The position numbers and the translations under genes are program-made. From positions 1,068,001-1,132,000 of the forward strand of contig CM035316.1 in assembly GCA_000497125.2 (NCBI GenBank): 64,000 nucleotides of DNA. The letters run 5' to 3'. Shown piece by piece: positions 52,936 to 63,523 of this stretch. Positions within the stretch are counted from its first letter, which is position 1. Each line of letters opens with the position of its first letter. The notes below the pieces were generated by a model, which worked only from the letters and a program-made list of their open reading frames with translations, was not told where the DNA came from and ran no database searches. Source of the stretch: Spironucleus salmonicida. Lineage: Eukaryota; Fornicata; Diplomonadida; Hexamitidae.

Positions 52936-53241
52936 ATGACCTATTACGAATTTTCACTAAATATGTTGAAATATCATAGATTTTATTTCTCAGTTTGTAT
53001 AGTATATATAAGAAAGTTATTTTCGGAGTCAGATTCCTACTCATCACCGTTGAATAAGGTTTTAATTCCAAAATTTGCTAAACTTTCATCTGATTCTACA
53101 AAAGAAAAATTATGGAATTGCATCATGGATATTTAGTTACAATGCTCTAATAGAGGCGAACTTTACTACTAAAGTTTTTTCTTAGATAAGCGATTAATAC
53201 CTTTTTTAATTGGTTTCATTTTAAAAAATAAGAAATAATGA
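52936..53241 (+). CDS. Unknown 101-residue protein
   Basis: MTYYEFSLNMLKYHRFYF begins 17 bases after the preceding stop. A Tyr/Phe/Ile-rich N-terminus (VCIVYIRKLF) is followed by a polar middle (SSDSTKEKLWNCIMDI) and a hydrophobic end (RLIPFLIGFILKNKKQ). Could be peripherally membrane-associated. Three TAR codons; stop TAA-TGA reads Gln-stop. Not recognised. Confidence 0.45.
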
Positions 53242-53586
53242 TATACTAAATTATTAGGTGTTCAGATATACTGAAAGACGAAACCTAATAATACTAATAT
53301 TATACATTTTAAATTTATTATAATATTTAATGATTGAATTATCTACTCAATAAAAATATTGAACGATTAATGTGAATGTCTAATTTAATTATTATTATAT
53401 TTTAAAATTACAATACATTTTGATTATAAGTTAACATAGGTCTAGAAAAATATACGCATTCTACTATTGTAAATACTTTGATTATTTTAAATAATAATAA
53501 TAATAATTGTATTGCAGATAATATAAAGTTTTTCTGTAAAATATTATTAAAAAAACTATAAAAAACTATCCATTAAATATAAATGA
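53242..53586. other. AT-rich intergenic region, no gene seen
   Basis: AT-rich repeats (AATAATAATAAT) between converging genes. Confidence 0.5.
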
Positions 53587-54210
53587 TCACGCACTCTTAA
53601 TACCCTATGATTTGAGAACAGCATTCTTATAACATTTGTTAACTATATACCAAGTAATGCCAATGGCATGGAGAACAAAAATTATGACTAGTATTGTCAC
53701 AGCTACTATTTCTGATTATTTTCTAGCTGCTTTTGTACCTTTTTCTTAAACACATTCAACACCAGTTAGTGCTACAACCTCAATAAAACCAGGGATACAT
53801 TTACAAACGTTCTATTTTACTATCATATTTCTATGACAAGTTTCACATTTATCTTCATCTGTTAAAAATCTATTAGTCAATAATCCAGATTCAGAGCATT
53901 TATTAATACAACTTTAATTATTTGATGTTGACAATTCATAATTTTCACATTATTTGCATTTTTCATTACCTGCAGATGGTTTAAACATATCCTTTTTACA
54001 TTTAGCACATTTTATAGGACTTTCCTATATCATCTCAGCTCCTGCAACACAAGCACAAATATTACCTATACGAGTATACTACAATAAAGGAAAAGTTGGA
54101 CACGCCACGCACTTCTACTTTTCTATATCATATATTTAGACAACTATTCCAGCACATTTGTGAACACATTTATTATTGCTATTCAGGTTCTCGTATGTTT
54201 CGCATGTCAT
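53587..54210 (-). CDS. Cysteine-rich single-TM protein (207 aa)
   Basis: Starts MTCETYENLNSNNKCVHKC; about 20 Cys in the first 150 residues, with CxxC/CxC pairs (CVACP, CAKCKK, CKQCEN, CETCH, CKC). Then a TM at about residues 165-190 (EIVAVTILVIIFVLHAIGIT) and a short tail KCYKNAVLKSQGIKSA-TGA. The layout matches diplomonad high-cysteine membrane proteins in miniature, but with AT-rich codons and about ten TAR codons. As with the 503-residue protein, no hydrophobic signal peptide follows the ATG. May sit on the cell surface or in the secretory pathway. Confidence 0.75.
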
Positions 54211-54415
54211 TTTTAACTAAATTATTTATCTTGATTTGCTAAATTATTATATTTTATATATTTTTGTTTTTTCGTACAAAATTACTTGAATCTGTATTGT
54301 TAAAATAATATTAATAATATAATAATCTATATTATTAGTTTTTATTACTTTCAGTTATTTACATTATTATTTCATAATAATGATCCAATATATAATTTTT
54401 CAAAATTGTTCCAAA

Positions 54416-54964
54416 ATGTCATTTTACGAAACCCACTTCGGGAACTCTGCAATCTTGCATCCAAACACACGAGGTGCGCAGACTCCAATGGGAGCATTTT
54501 AATCGTCTCTTTTAAGCGACCGTAGCTCTTCAATTTTCGTTCCAAATACTCATAAGGCTCCATTTTACGCTAGCTTTATCTAACACAGTGACTTTAAATT
54601 CCCTGTTAGGAACTAAGTTTTCGAGGCATAGTCTGAAGACTTACACTCATAGATTCTATGTCTTTCTAAAAAATTATATACGAACTAAGAAAGGTTACAT
54701 ACCGCAGAAGCTGAAATCGATGCTTTAAAGCGAGAGATTGGTACGAAAAATGATGTAATTGAGGAACTACGAATTACAATTAATGAGATTGAGCATATTT
54801 TCATCCTGATGAATTCGGAAAAAACGGATAAAATATGCTAAACACGGTCTATGCCTTAAAAAGAATAAGAATTGGATAGAATTTAATCTAAAGTAAGCTT
54901 TGAAATCCCACTAGATGCCAGCGATTCGGATAATTAAGATTATTTGAAAAATTCAGTTATGTGA
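54416..54964 (+). CDS. Coiled-coil protein (182 aa)
   Basis: MSFYETHFGNSAILHPNTRG begins a Ser/Asn/Pro/Phe-rich N-terminal half. From about residue 95 a coiled coil appears (RLHTAEAEIDALKREIGTK; VIEELRITINEIEHIF), then an acidic C-terminus (PLDASDSDNQDYL) before ATG-TGA. Nine TAR codons. A 63-codon minus-strand frame over the same DNA is a shadow. No TM. Not recognised; resembles small cytoskeletal adaptor proteins. Confidence 0.65.
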
Positions 54965-55022
54965 AAATTATTTATCACATATTATATTATAATATATACT
55001 AATTCCCTTTCACCTAAGTATA

Positions 55023-55685
55023 ATGTCAGATGACTATCTAGCCTATCTAGCAGATATTCAGCAGGGAATCAACGCAGTTTCAGCTTTTAAAACACAAATA
55101 GAGCGTGCAAAGCATTCAGAGTAGCGTAATGTGCTTATAGAATCAGCTGAAGCACAAATAGAGCAAACGAACGCTGATATTCAGCTCGCAGAAATCGAGG
55201 CGACGATGATTAGACAGGCAGAAATTCGAGTTGAGGCCAAGAGTACTCTCAAAAAGGCGCACGGAGACCTGAAAATCCTGAAATCGCAAATTGAGACCAT
55301 CCAGAGAAACGTCCAGGAAGCAGAACACCAAGATGAGGAGGAGACCCGGTAGACTACAGATTTGCAGAAGGTGTAGATTGCGTCAGTTTTGCTCGAGGAT
55401 GGAAACTTGAATATGGACACCGGGCTCAATAACCTAGACCAGGTCATCACGATTAATAACTAGATTACTGACACTCTTCAGCTAGATTTGTAGAAGTTAG
55501 ATCGGATCAGCGACGAAATTAACGGCATGTAAAGTGATATGATGATGGCCCGAAAACAGCTGAGAAAGCTTTTTAAACGTGTTACCAACAATAAATGCTA
55601 CATGGCGTTGCTTCTGCTTGTGGTTCTCGGGATCTTTATTTTGACAATTTGGGACCTGTCAAAGACGGTTAGCGGGAAAAAGTGA
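55023..55685 (+). CDS. VTI1: Qb-SNARE, Vti1-like (220 aa)
   Basis: Membrane-fusion SNARE of Golgi/endosome traffic. N-terminal ~110 residues are helical (Habc-like; NADIQLAEIEATMIRQAEI; LKKAHGDLKILKSQIETIQ). The SNARE motif spans about residues 128-190 (MDTGLNNLDQVITINNQI; DLQKLDRISDEINGMQS). It ends in RKQLRKLFKRVTNNK, which closely parallels the Vti1 juxtamembrane 'RKILRSMSRKVTTNK'. One TM (residues about 194-213, ALLLLVVLGIFILTIW) and a short tail KTVSGKK follow. The central-layer position is Gln157 encoded by TAG (55491-55493). Ends AAG-TGAAAAT, a good AGTRAAY-type signal. Other Qb families (GosR) are the alternative. Confidence 0.82.
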
Positions 55686-56690
55686 AAATATTTAATATTA
55701 TATGATATTGCGTAAGATATTAATCCAGAAAAGAATAAATTTTACACATGTTCTAGTTTCTAGAAATTTGGATAAAAAAATATAGATATGCTGATTACGA
55801 TGATTTCGGGATTTTTGTGTGATAAGTCTGGGAGCGTTTTAGTAGAAACGAAAATTCTAAAAGAGAGAAAATTAAGTCGGTAGAAATATTAAAATCATTT
55901 ATAACTATATAGAATCTTTATAGTAAATTGTAAAAACTATCTTATTTTCAATACATTTTACTGCTTATTTAGCATCTATTTATGATAATTTAAAGCTTTC
56001 CATAAATATTATCTATTATTAACCTTATTCTGCCTATGGTCAAACTACAAATTTAGTAAACATGTACTGTTTTATGTATTATATTTATAAGCATTAATGG
56101 TATGATTATATCAATTTACCAAATTTTGGTATTCTATAAACTAATAATTTTAGGCAAAAATTTGTAATACTAATTCCTATGTTTACAGTGATTTAAAGAT
56201 ATATCATCTAAATATAGAATTTAATAATAATAATAATAACATATATCAAAATTGGAGAATATGCAAACAAAACTCAAATTACTCAAATCAAATGTCGTAA
56301 AAATTAAAGTTCATGACAAAAATGGATTCAATATCAACTGATTCTGAGCATTCATAGTTTTCCATGTACTGGCATTCGCTTATAATGGAGTCTCGAATTT
56401 TAGGTAGGACACGGTACATTCGAAGGAGGTGAAATTGTATCATAAAAATTACTCACACTTTTACTATTAATACATACTTACTACAATATTAAAAATTTCG
56501 CGTAGCAAATTTGTAAGTTAGTCCTCAATACTAAATTTCACGTCATTTGAGAAAATATATGTTGACGTAAGAATTTAGTATATTCGATTTTAATTAAATA
56601 ATATAGTTATGTATATGTTATTAATTTACACAATGCTATATATAAATAGTACTAGCGTAGATAAAATAATAAATTAATATATTTATATAC
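55686..56690. other. AT-rich intergenic region
   Basis: Mostly AT-rich, without a sustained frame. Holds one possible mini-gene (56313-56432). Confidence 0.4.
56313..56432 (+). CDS. Possible 39-residue peptide
   Basis: MTKMDSISTDSEHSQFSMYW then a basic C-terminus (RILGRTRYIRRR) and TGA. Non-AT-biased residues (Trp, Arg, Gly) in an AT-rich setting favour coding, but size makes it weak. Not recognised. Confidence 0.3.
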
Positions 56691-57024
56691 TATTAATATA
56701 TAATTCTAAAAATTAATGGAATTGCTAAAATCATAATACACTCTTCCATCAAAAATATCGTAAATTGATAAGATACAAACAACTTAAATTAAAATATTTA
56801 ATATTAATAATATTGTTTTTTCAGCTAACTTCATAACTATTTCTCTTCTACTATAGTAAGCATACTTAGTTTCAGAAAAAACTGCGGACGCATTTGCAAT
56901 TGTTTTCAGTTATTAAGTTCTTACTTAAAATTTTATAAATTATATAGCTTATATTAATGTGGATCAGTATAAAATTTATTCTCTTTTAAAATGTTTCACT
57001 TTAATCGTTGTTGCTCAGTTATTG

Positions 57025-57909
57025 ATGTATATTTTATTTTTATCAAGTATCAATTGGATAATTACATCTGATAGCTTGTAATTATTCAGTTATTAAATTT
57101 ATGTTAATTTATTCTACGTTTTTCTGTATGGTATTTTCTTTAGCGGAATACGATTAATATCTGCGGTGGGTGTTAATATCCCTATATCAAGATTAGATAT
57201 TTATAGCAATCTCATATTTATTGTAATTGTTGGAAGTTTTAAAATTTCTTACTTATCATTTCAACTATTTTTTGCAGCATAAGCCATTGTTATGGGATTT
57301 GTGTTATTAGTGTTCATATTTTAAATTAAAACAATATTTTTAAAAGAAACTTAAAGTACTGTAGTATATAGACATAACAAATATTTACTTCTTTAACATT
57401 ATGTTAGAGGGGTAATTTGGAATATTTTAGAAGTGTATTACATTATTTTATATATGCTTTTTTCTATACCAGGAAATGATAGCATACATGTTCAGATTAT
57501 TGGTTATTCTGCTTTTTTTACTATTTTCTACTAGCGTTACAATAATATTTCAGCATTTATAGATTTTTTTCCATTCGCATTTCTTAATTCATGCCTATCA
57601 TCTTTATCAACCATTATTTCTAATGTGAATGTACCTGAAGCTGTATAGTTAAAAATATTTTATTTATCATTCTTAGTATAAATTTTATAATTTTTAAATT
57701 ACTACTTTAGATCTAAATTTTATCCTGTCGTTCAAATATATATTATAATCGCTGTTGTAATAGATAGGCTTGCCCATCCGTATGATAAGTTTTCAACAGA
57801 TACGCTTATGGTGTTATTAGCATGTGCTTTTTGCTCTAATTTTATTCTTTGGGCTGCATTATTAATAAAATAGAGAAAGGACTTGCGAAAGAACTAAATG
57901 CTCAAGTGA
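57025..57909 (+). CDS. Polytopic membrane protein (at least 294 aa)
   Basis: From the first ATG (MYILFLSSINWIITSD) the product has about eight hydrophobic segments, including GIFFSGIRLISAVGVNIPISRL, IYSNLIFIVIVGSFKISYL, AIVMGFVLLVFIF and MVLLACAFCSNFILWAALLI, and ends KQRKDLRKNQMLK-TGA. The frame remains open and protein-like upstream (AYLVSEKTADAFAIVFSYQ; LLKCFTLIVVAQLL) for about 100 codons without an ATG. The annotated start may therefore be internal and the 5' end missing or spliced. A MATE-type carrier is conceivable, but I see no decisive motif. Twenty-odd TAR codons; ends AGTGAAAT. Confidence 0.6.
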
Positions 57910-57918
57910 AATATTTTC

Positions 57919-58263
57919 TCACTCTGAATAATCACCTGCTTTATCTAAAATTTAAATCATTACCTAATCTAGATGAGATGATGACTATTAAAATTATCCT
58001 TTGCTTAGTCTATCGGTAATATGTAGACGAATCATATTTTCATCGTATTCATCTTCAATTTCGCTACGATCTGTACTTTAAGTTAACTGATAGATACATT
58101 AAGGAATTGACGATGCACTATTTATTAATTGTAAATTATTGACTAATTATTTAGTAGGCATAATAATTAACGATGATTGCTTCTACTTTGATTGACATTT
58201 ATGTTCTTGTGATTATAAGAATGAATCTGCCTGTAAAATAGCTTATGAAACTCTGATTCCCAT
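57919..58263 (-). CDS. Unknown Gln/Ser-rich protein (114 aa)
   Basis: MGIRVSQAILQADSFLQSQE; a Gln/Ser/Thr-rich first half; then an acidic, ordered part (RSEIEDEYDENMIRLHITDRL) and a C-terminal helix (HLDQVMIQILDKAGDY) ending GAG-TGA. Eleven TAR codons. Convergent with the membrane protein; nine bases between stops. Not recognised. Confidence 0.55.
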
Positions 58264-58648
58264 TTTTAATTTAATTTTACATAATAATAAATGATACTTA
58301 TATTTTTGATATAATAAAATATTATGAGTATGTGTAGGTTGAGTACAATGTTACTATAATAACTATATATGGTTTACTTAATTTTTTGATTAATATTTAA
58401 GTCTGTTATAGTATTTGTAAAAACACGTAAAAGTTACATAAGTTTTGTAAATTAGATCATTTAACTACATTTTTCTAGTTACTCATAGTCTTCAAATATT
58501 AATTTGCTTTTGTAAGTAAATCAGTTATCCTGAACTATCAACGATAGTTATAGTATATTTGTATTAGTAAATTTTTACTATGTAACATATTATTATATAA
58601 AGAAAAATAATATTAAAATCAAGTCCTCTACATTATACCTTCCACTCA
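58264..58648. other. AT-rich intergenic region with PDI promoter
   Basis: AT-rich; the right end holds CCACTCA immediately before the PDI start. Confidence 0.4.
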
Positions 58649-58981
58649 ATGTTGATACTCGCACTCTAAGCAGTTCAGGACCTCTCCACTACCTTTGACG
58701 AACATATCGCTACAGGCAAGCCCACCCTAGTTAAATTTTTCGCCCCATGGTGCGGACACTGCAAGAGCCTCGCCCCTAAGTTTGAGGAGCTCTCCACCAT
58801 TACCGACAAGGTTGTCATCGCAGAAGTTGACTGCACCCAGGCAACAGAAGTATGCCAAGCACAGGAGGTCCGCGGCTACCCCACACTCAAGTTCTTCAAC
58901 AACGGCCAGTACGTCGAAAACTACAAGGGCGCCAGAGAGGCCGAGGCGATCAAGGACTGGCTGCACGAGAGAGTTCAGTGA
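58649..58981 (+). CDS. Single-domain protein disulfide isomerase (110 aa)
   Basis: MLILALQAVQDL is a very short hydrophobic leader with Gln7 encoded by TAA. TLVKFFAPWCGHCKSLAP contains the WCGHC active site (residues about 38-42). It is followed by VVIAEVDCTQ, VRGYPTLKFF with the cis-Pro, and the terminal helix EAIKDWLHERVQ-TGA. One thioredoxin domain only, no KDEL-type tail, as in the small PDIs of Giardia. Forms or shuffles disulfides in the ER, which the Cys-rich membrane proteins of this window would need. Codons are GC-rich relative to flanks. CCACTCA abuts the ATG; the stop is in AGTGAAAC. Confidence 0.93.
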
Positions 58982-59247
58982 AACTTTTCCAACACTGCCT
59001 CTGCTCACAGGACGGCGCTGTCTTCTGTCTGCGACAACATTTAGCACACGCCACGCGCCTCCATCCGGAGCAGCTGGAAGTTGCTGGCCAGGATCTGGGC
59101 GTTATCCTCCAAAATAGTCACGAAGAGGAGCATTTTTTCTACCTTGCGCTGCTGCTTCCGTCCAAGGTGGATTGAGCTCCTGATGCACGACGTCAGCACG
59201 ACCTGCGGGTTCGAACAGCTAATATTGTCTTCTGTGAATCCACAAGT
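58868..59247 (+). repeat. 380 bp duplicated block (copy 2)
   Basis: Partner of 46155-46534. Here the PDI half is complete, and the convergent gene has lost its normal 5' end. Confidence 0.9.
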
Positions 59248-59346
59248 ACTGTAAACTACCAGAAAAGGAAGCTGTAATTCCCAAATAAATAATATCGGCC
59301 CAATGAAGGACAAACTACCTATTTATTACGCCAAATTTCTCAATAT
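59005..59346 (-). pseudogene. 5'-replaced copy of the 101-residue gene
   Basis: From TGA at 59005 back to about 59247 the frame matches the protein at 46292-46597 (SNPQVVLTSCIRSSIHLG; ILEDNAQILASNFQLLRME). Upstream it switches to unrelated residues (ILRNLAQQIGSLSFIGPIL) with no ATG before a TGA. Probably a non-functional 3' copy; 23 bases separate it from the PDI stop. Confidence 0.65.
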
Positions 59347-59911
59347 TCAACATTCTCACGCTTCCTGCACCCTTGAAAAAGATTCCTTCGAAATCGCATT
59401 TTACTGCTATAAATAACCAGTGAAATAGAGCGATTGACAAGAAATTTGCTCACTAAGAAGATACTGGAGATGAGTACCTCTATTTTGAACATCACGCTAC
59501 GTCCTCCTGAACTGCCAGCATCATGATATCCTGTCAGTGTCGCCCCGAGGCTTATATCAGCTACGCCAAACACTGCAGAATTCGATCTATTTCCGCTCCA
59601 TATTTTGATTAGCATATCCCTTGAAGTGATCCAACATCCCAACCCTCAAAATATAAATTTTAACGCCATAATTCGGTCAAAATCCTAGCAATTTGGCCTC
59701 TCGACGACACAGAATGGAACTCTCAGCTGGACGCGACTATTTTATCAAATGCTTTAAAAAAACACCTTTTTGGAATTAGATTCGAATTGAGGGAGTGGAA
59801 AATCAAAATCAAATTGGAATTTTTCCCAAAAATTTGGCGTTTTCTTGAGCGAAAAGAAATTTTGGAGCCGACGCGAAAATTCAAATTTGCATGAAATAGT
59901 AAAATTTTAGC
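59347..59911. other. Unassigned region
   Basis: A minus-strand frame (59642 to 59340, SGNRSNSAVFGVADISLGA) and a short plus-strand frame are open but weak. A CCACTCC on the minus strand near 59795 has no ATG close behind it, suggesting a decayed gene. Confidence 0.3.
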
Positions 59912-61018
59912 TCAAAATTTGCCAGGATATGTCTAGCGCCAAATAATAATTTTTGAGAGATTTTAGTCCAGGCAGGCAAGTTGCGTAACGTAAAACACCA
60001 TTTGAGCGTTAAAAATGAGATTATTTTAATGCGATTTCGTTTGTTGCTGGATATGATATAATAATGACATTGTTGAGAAAATTTTAGGGTGAAAAAATTT
60101 GGTCGAATAAAGCTTAATCCCGTTCTAGAATCGTAAGGTTCGTAATTGTGGTATATGTTATGGGATCTGAACTTCAAGATAAAGCTGCGAATCTTTAAAA
60201 TGAAAGTTAAGTAGTTGATCACTAATCTTTCGTATTTGTTGGGTAATTAGCTCGAAATTGCGTCTGGTTAGATGTTAAATTTGTTAACAACACTTCTTAC
60301 CGACTATGATATATTTCCAGAATTATTGCTAAGAGCATACTTTCTGCTTTAAAATGTCAAAATATAAAATATTGACACGTTTATTACCTTAGTTTTCATA
60401 TAGGCGAAACTAGAGGACGATTTATACGTTAATCTAAAACACTATATTTACATTATTAACATAGCAGAACTAGAAAAACTCGAAATTGAAATTTGTTAAT
60501 AGCTAGACTGGAAGGTCATTATTTTATAGGATCAATTTTGGGATTTATATAAAGTATTTAAATTAAAATGCACTGTCTAGTCTTGAGACTGTAATATATT
60601 AATTGAATTAAATTTTGGCTCTATTGACATCGGAAATAGTTATATTGACAGTTTTAAAAGCTTATAATTAACTATTAATAATAGTGTATGTGGTATTTCG
60701 ATAAAATGGCTAAAACTAGCTTAACAATGAATTAACACATATCAATTGTAATTTTGTCAATAATTTGACTTGCATTATTTAAATGAACATTGTTATTTAA
60801 TTATTATTCATTAAATAGGCTAATTTAGTCATTAGCACTGTACTAAATATATAACGCTCAGCCAAGTGATCTATATTTTACCCATTTTATAATAACTACA
60901 ATAAAAGCAAGTTACACTGCATTAAAATTCTTATAAACCACCAAAATGTATTGTACTCCCAATTGACAAATCTATGAATCCTGCTTGCCTCAATGCCAGC
61001 ATTCTCCAGAAAGCGCAT
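59912..61018 (-). CDS. Possible unknown protein (368 aa)
   Basis: From ATG 61018 (MRFLENAGIEASRIHRF) to TGA at 59912 the minus strand has 369 codons with some 40 TAR and no TGA. Parts look proteinaceous (VNWEYNTFWWFIRI; QQFWKYIIVGKKCCQQ; DSQLYLEVQIPQHIPQLR). The strand is poor in G, so chance openness is a real alternative, and a second frame is also open over the last third. It would be divergent from the LisH-like gene with 67 bases between starts. Not recognised. Confidence 0.35.
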
Positions 61019-61071
61019 CAGTTCGTTTTTCTGTATTCTAATATGCCTATTATATATGAATAACAGCAAAT

Positions 61072-61077
61072 CACTCC
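61072..61077 (+). promoter_or_regulatory. CACTCC element, LisH-like gene
   Basis: CACTCC eight bases before the ATG of the 373-residue gene; the motif decides for this ATG, which is the first in a long open frame. Confidence 0.45.
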
Positions 61078-61085
61078 ATTTAAGA

Positions 61086-62207
61086 ATGCTTTGCAAGTAG
61101 TAACCGTCCGACCTCGAACAAACACTTCTAGACGCTACACAGCAGATTCAAACCAATATTACACATTTCTAGACGATATCTAGTAGCCTTTTTGACATCC
61201 GCGTGGACATCATTTCGCAGCGCTACGAAAACGACGTCCTACGCTCGAAACACGCGGCGCGAGAGATACTGATTCAGACATTCCGGGATCGCGGTCTTTT
61301 CGACAAGCTGGACATCGCAAAATCAGCGTTGCGGCAGCAGTTACAGGCGAACCACCTCTATAAATCGCTCGCGCGGGAGCTAAGGGGCGCGACATCGAAG
61401 AAGTAGGTAGAGACAATACGTGCTGTTTTTGATGTTCACGCAGGTGCGGCGTTCGCGGTAAAGACAAAAATCTCCAAAAATACGCCAGAAATGGCGCTCG
61501 CGACGCTGCTTACGGCAGCCGATTTGGGCACCAAAATTGACCAAAACCGCCGTCTAGCGGAGATCTACAACCAGCATATTATTACATACCAGAACGAGCC
61601 CCAGGAGCGCCTGTTCGGGGCCGCAAAAAGCGCTCTCCGGGAAGCCGAAAACGCCGTACGGAACAGCGTGTTTTCGGATCCAAAAATCACCAGAAATTTA
61701 AGCAAGCACGTGGCCGTTTTGCGGGGTGAGCTGGTAGTTCTGAACGATGTATGGGCCGTCTTCCAGGCCGCGGAGGACGTTGACGGGGTCGAATTTGGGG
61801 TCCAGAGGGTGTACAACGACATTGTCGCCAACGACGTTTCAGAGCAGATTAAACGCGGCATGCAGCGGTTAAAAGGGCTCCAGACTGTAGGGAATATTGA
61901 CATTTTGACAGAAAATGACTCTCTCAAAAGTAAATTTTAGGTAATTTTGGACAGTTTGGATTTTGAAGGAGAAGGAACGGAAAATGAAAATATAATTGAA
62001 GTTCTAGATCATTATTACTAGGTGAGAAACGATGTAGTAAAGTTGACTGAGAACGTTGCTTTGCAAAAAAGGCGACTTGGTGTCGATAGCTAAAAGGATC
62101 TTATCTTTAAAAAACAAAGTATCAGAGTATAAAATTTGTAGAAATTGAGACATTAAGTCGAACAACTTTAAAAAATGAGTCTTAATGAGCTTAAGAACCA
62201 ACAGTGA
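61086..62207 (+). CDS. Helical protein with LisH/OFD1-FOP-like segment (373 aa)
   Basis: MLCKQQPSDLEQTLLDATQQ opens an all-helical protein. Around residues 65-95, LIQTFRDRGLFDKLDIAKS then ALRQQLQ closely recalls the 'TFKDRGILDTLKTQLRNQL' start of OFD1 and the FOP dimerisation region. The middle (residues about 130-290) is helical with GC-rich codons (ALATLLTAADLGTKIDQ; NLSKHVAVLRGELVVLND). The C-terminal 90 residues are coiled coil with AT-rich codons (KLTENVALQKRRLGVDSQ) and end CAG-TGA. Nine TAR codons. If the LisH link holds it is a basal-body or centriolar protein. The switch in codon bias within one gene is notable. Confidence 0.6.
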
Positions 62208-62377
62208 GCGAATGACATTGAATTATAGGCTAGTTTTTCACAATTAAGTGAAAAATAATTCTTATTGTATATAACATATACTATTTTCCTTATTTAAAAT
62301 TTATATAATTTATTAATAATCAAATTATAATTGATTGTTACTTTAGGTAATTAGTTATATTATACGGTAATAAGCAT

Positions 62378-63151
62378 ATGGTATCTACAAATTCCATTCA
62401 CTTCAAAAATTTAATGTCAATCGAACTATAAAATCTTGAATAACAAAACGAGTTCCTAGTTAAAGAGAATCAGAAGCTGAAAGAGCTTCATTAGACATAT
62501 TAAATAGAGTTTGCAAACTATGAAGAGCAGATTATATAGTACGAGGCCCTTCTCACTGAAAGAGAAGTATTCAGTAGCTAGCCTTGTTAGAGCTCAGTTA
62601 CAGTATCAGACCCATAACTTGAGAGATAATTTTAGGAGATAAAACTTAAATATGAAACGTGTTAAAAAGAGTTGTTTACTGAATAAGAAAAAGGTAAGTT
62701 AGCATTAAAACAACAACAAAAATATAAATCATAGATTGAAAAGTTAATCGATACTATTAAAGACTTGGAAAAAGAAAATTACGGTGTTAATTAATCCAAA
62801 AGGACAACATCTCAGGAAATGGAATAGCTCAGCAGGTAGGTTAAATAGCTTGAGGGTGACAAGAAAACTCTATCAGACCTTCTTTCTCAATCTCATGCAA
62901 AGTGCAGCAAAATGGAGTTTGAAGTAAGGAGATCTAACTGGAAAGAGTAAGAAACTACCCAAGATGAATGGAAGCTTGAGAAAGAAACTAAGTTCTTAAA
63001 AGCTGAAGTTGACCGTTTAAAGAACGAAAATACTTTCTTAAAAACTAAGAAAACTTAAAAAATGAACGATTTTGTGGCAGACGCACCAGTTGCAGATTTT
63101 GCTACTTAAATGAGAGCCAGCAGTAACAATATTAGAAGACTAATGCAGTGA
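62378..63151 (+). CDS. Long coiled-coil protein (257 aa)
   Basis: MVSTNSIHFKNLMSIELQNL begins a nearly continuous coiled coil up to residue ~235 (NEFLVKENQKLKELHQTY; SQIEKLIDTIKDLEKEN; KETKFLKAEVDRLKNENTF). The C-terminal cap MNDFVADAPVADFATQMRA is not coiled and ends CAG-TGA. About 25 TAR codons. No TM. Position between a LisH-like and an STPGR gene suggests a flagellar or cytoskeletal role, by context only. Confidence 0.7.
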
Positions 63152-63523
63152 ACTTTTTAATCACTTGGAACTTATTTCACCGTTTCGCATTCTCAAGTGT
63201 GCGGAACGCACAGGTGATAATGGTTTCAGATTTGGCAAAGACGGGATTGGATATATATCACTGATTGTGGGATCTTTAAAAACTGTGAGTGTAGCTTTAT
63301 GCTGTTTTTCAAGTGGGCGATAAAACTTCTACAGGTACTTTCTCGTATAATCCAATGTGCTCATTTTTGCTAAAGAAAGAAAACTAACAAGTTCTAAAAG
63401 CATCTAATATCAATTAAGTCAGTTTTAGTTTTTTATTTATTACTACAATTGTTATTATATAGTAATTAATATATATCATCTATCACACTTAGTCAATAGT
63501 AATATAATATTAACATCTTAAAA
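63152..63523. other. Intergenic region, no gene seen
   Basis: No sustained frame. No tRNA could be folded from the GC-richer patch near 63180-63300. Confidence 0.45.

Noticed and set aside
54372-54563. 63-codon minus-strand frame
   Set aside because: Lies inside the 182-residue plus-strand gene, which has better composition and length.
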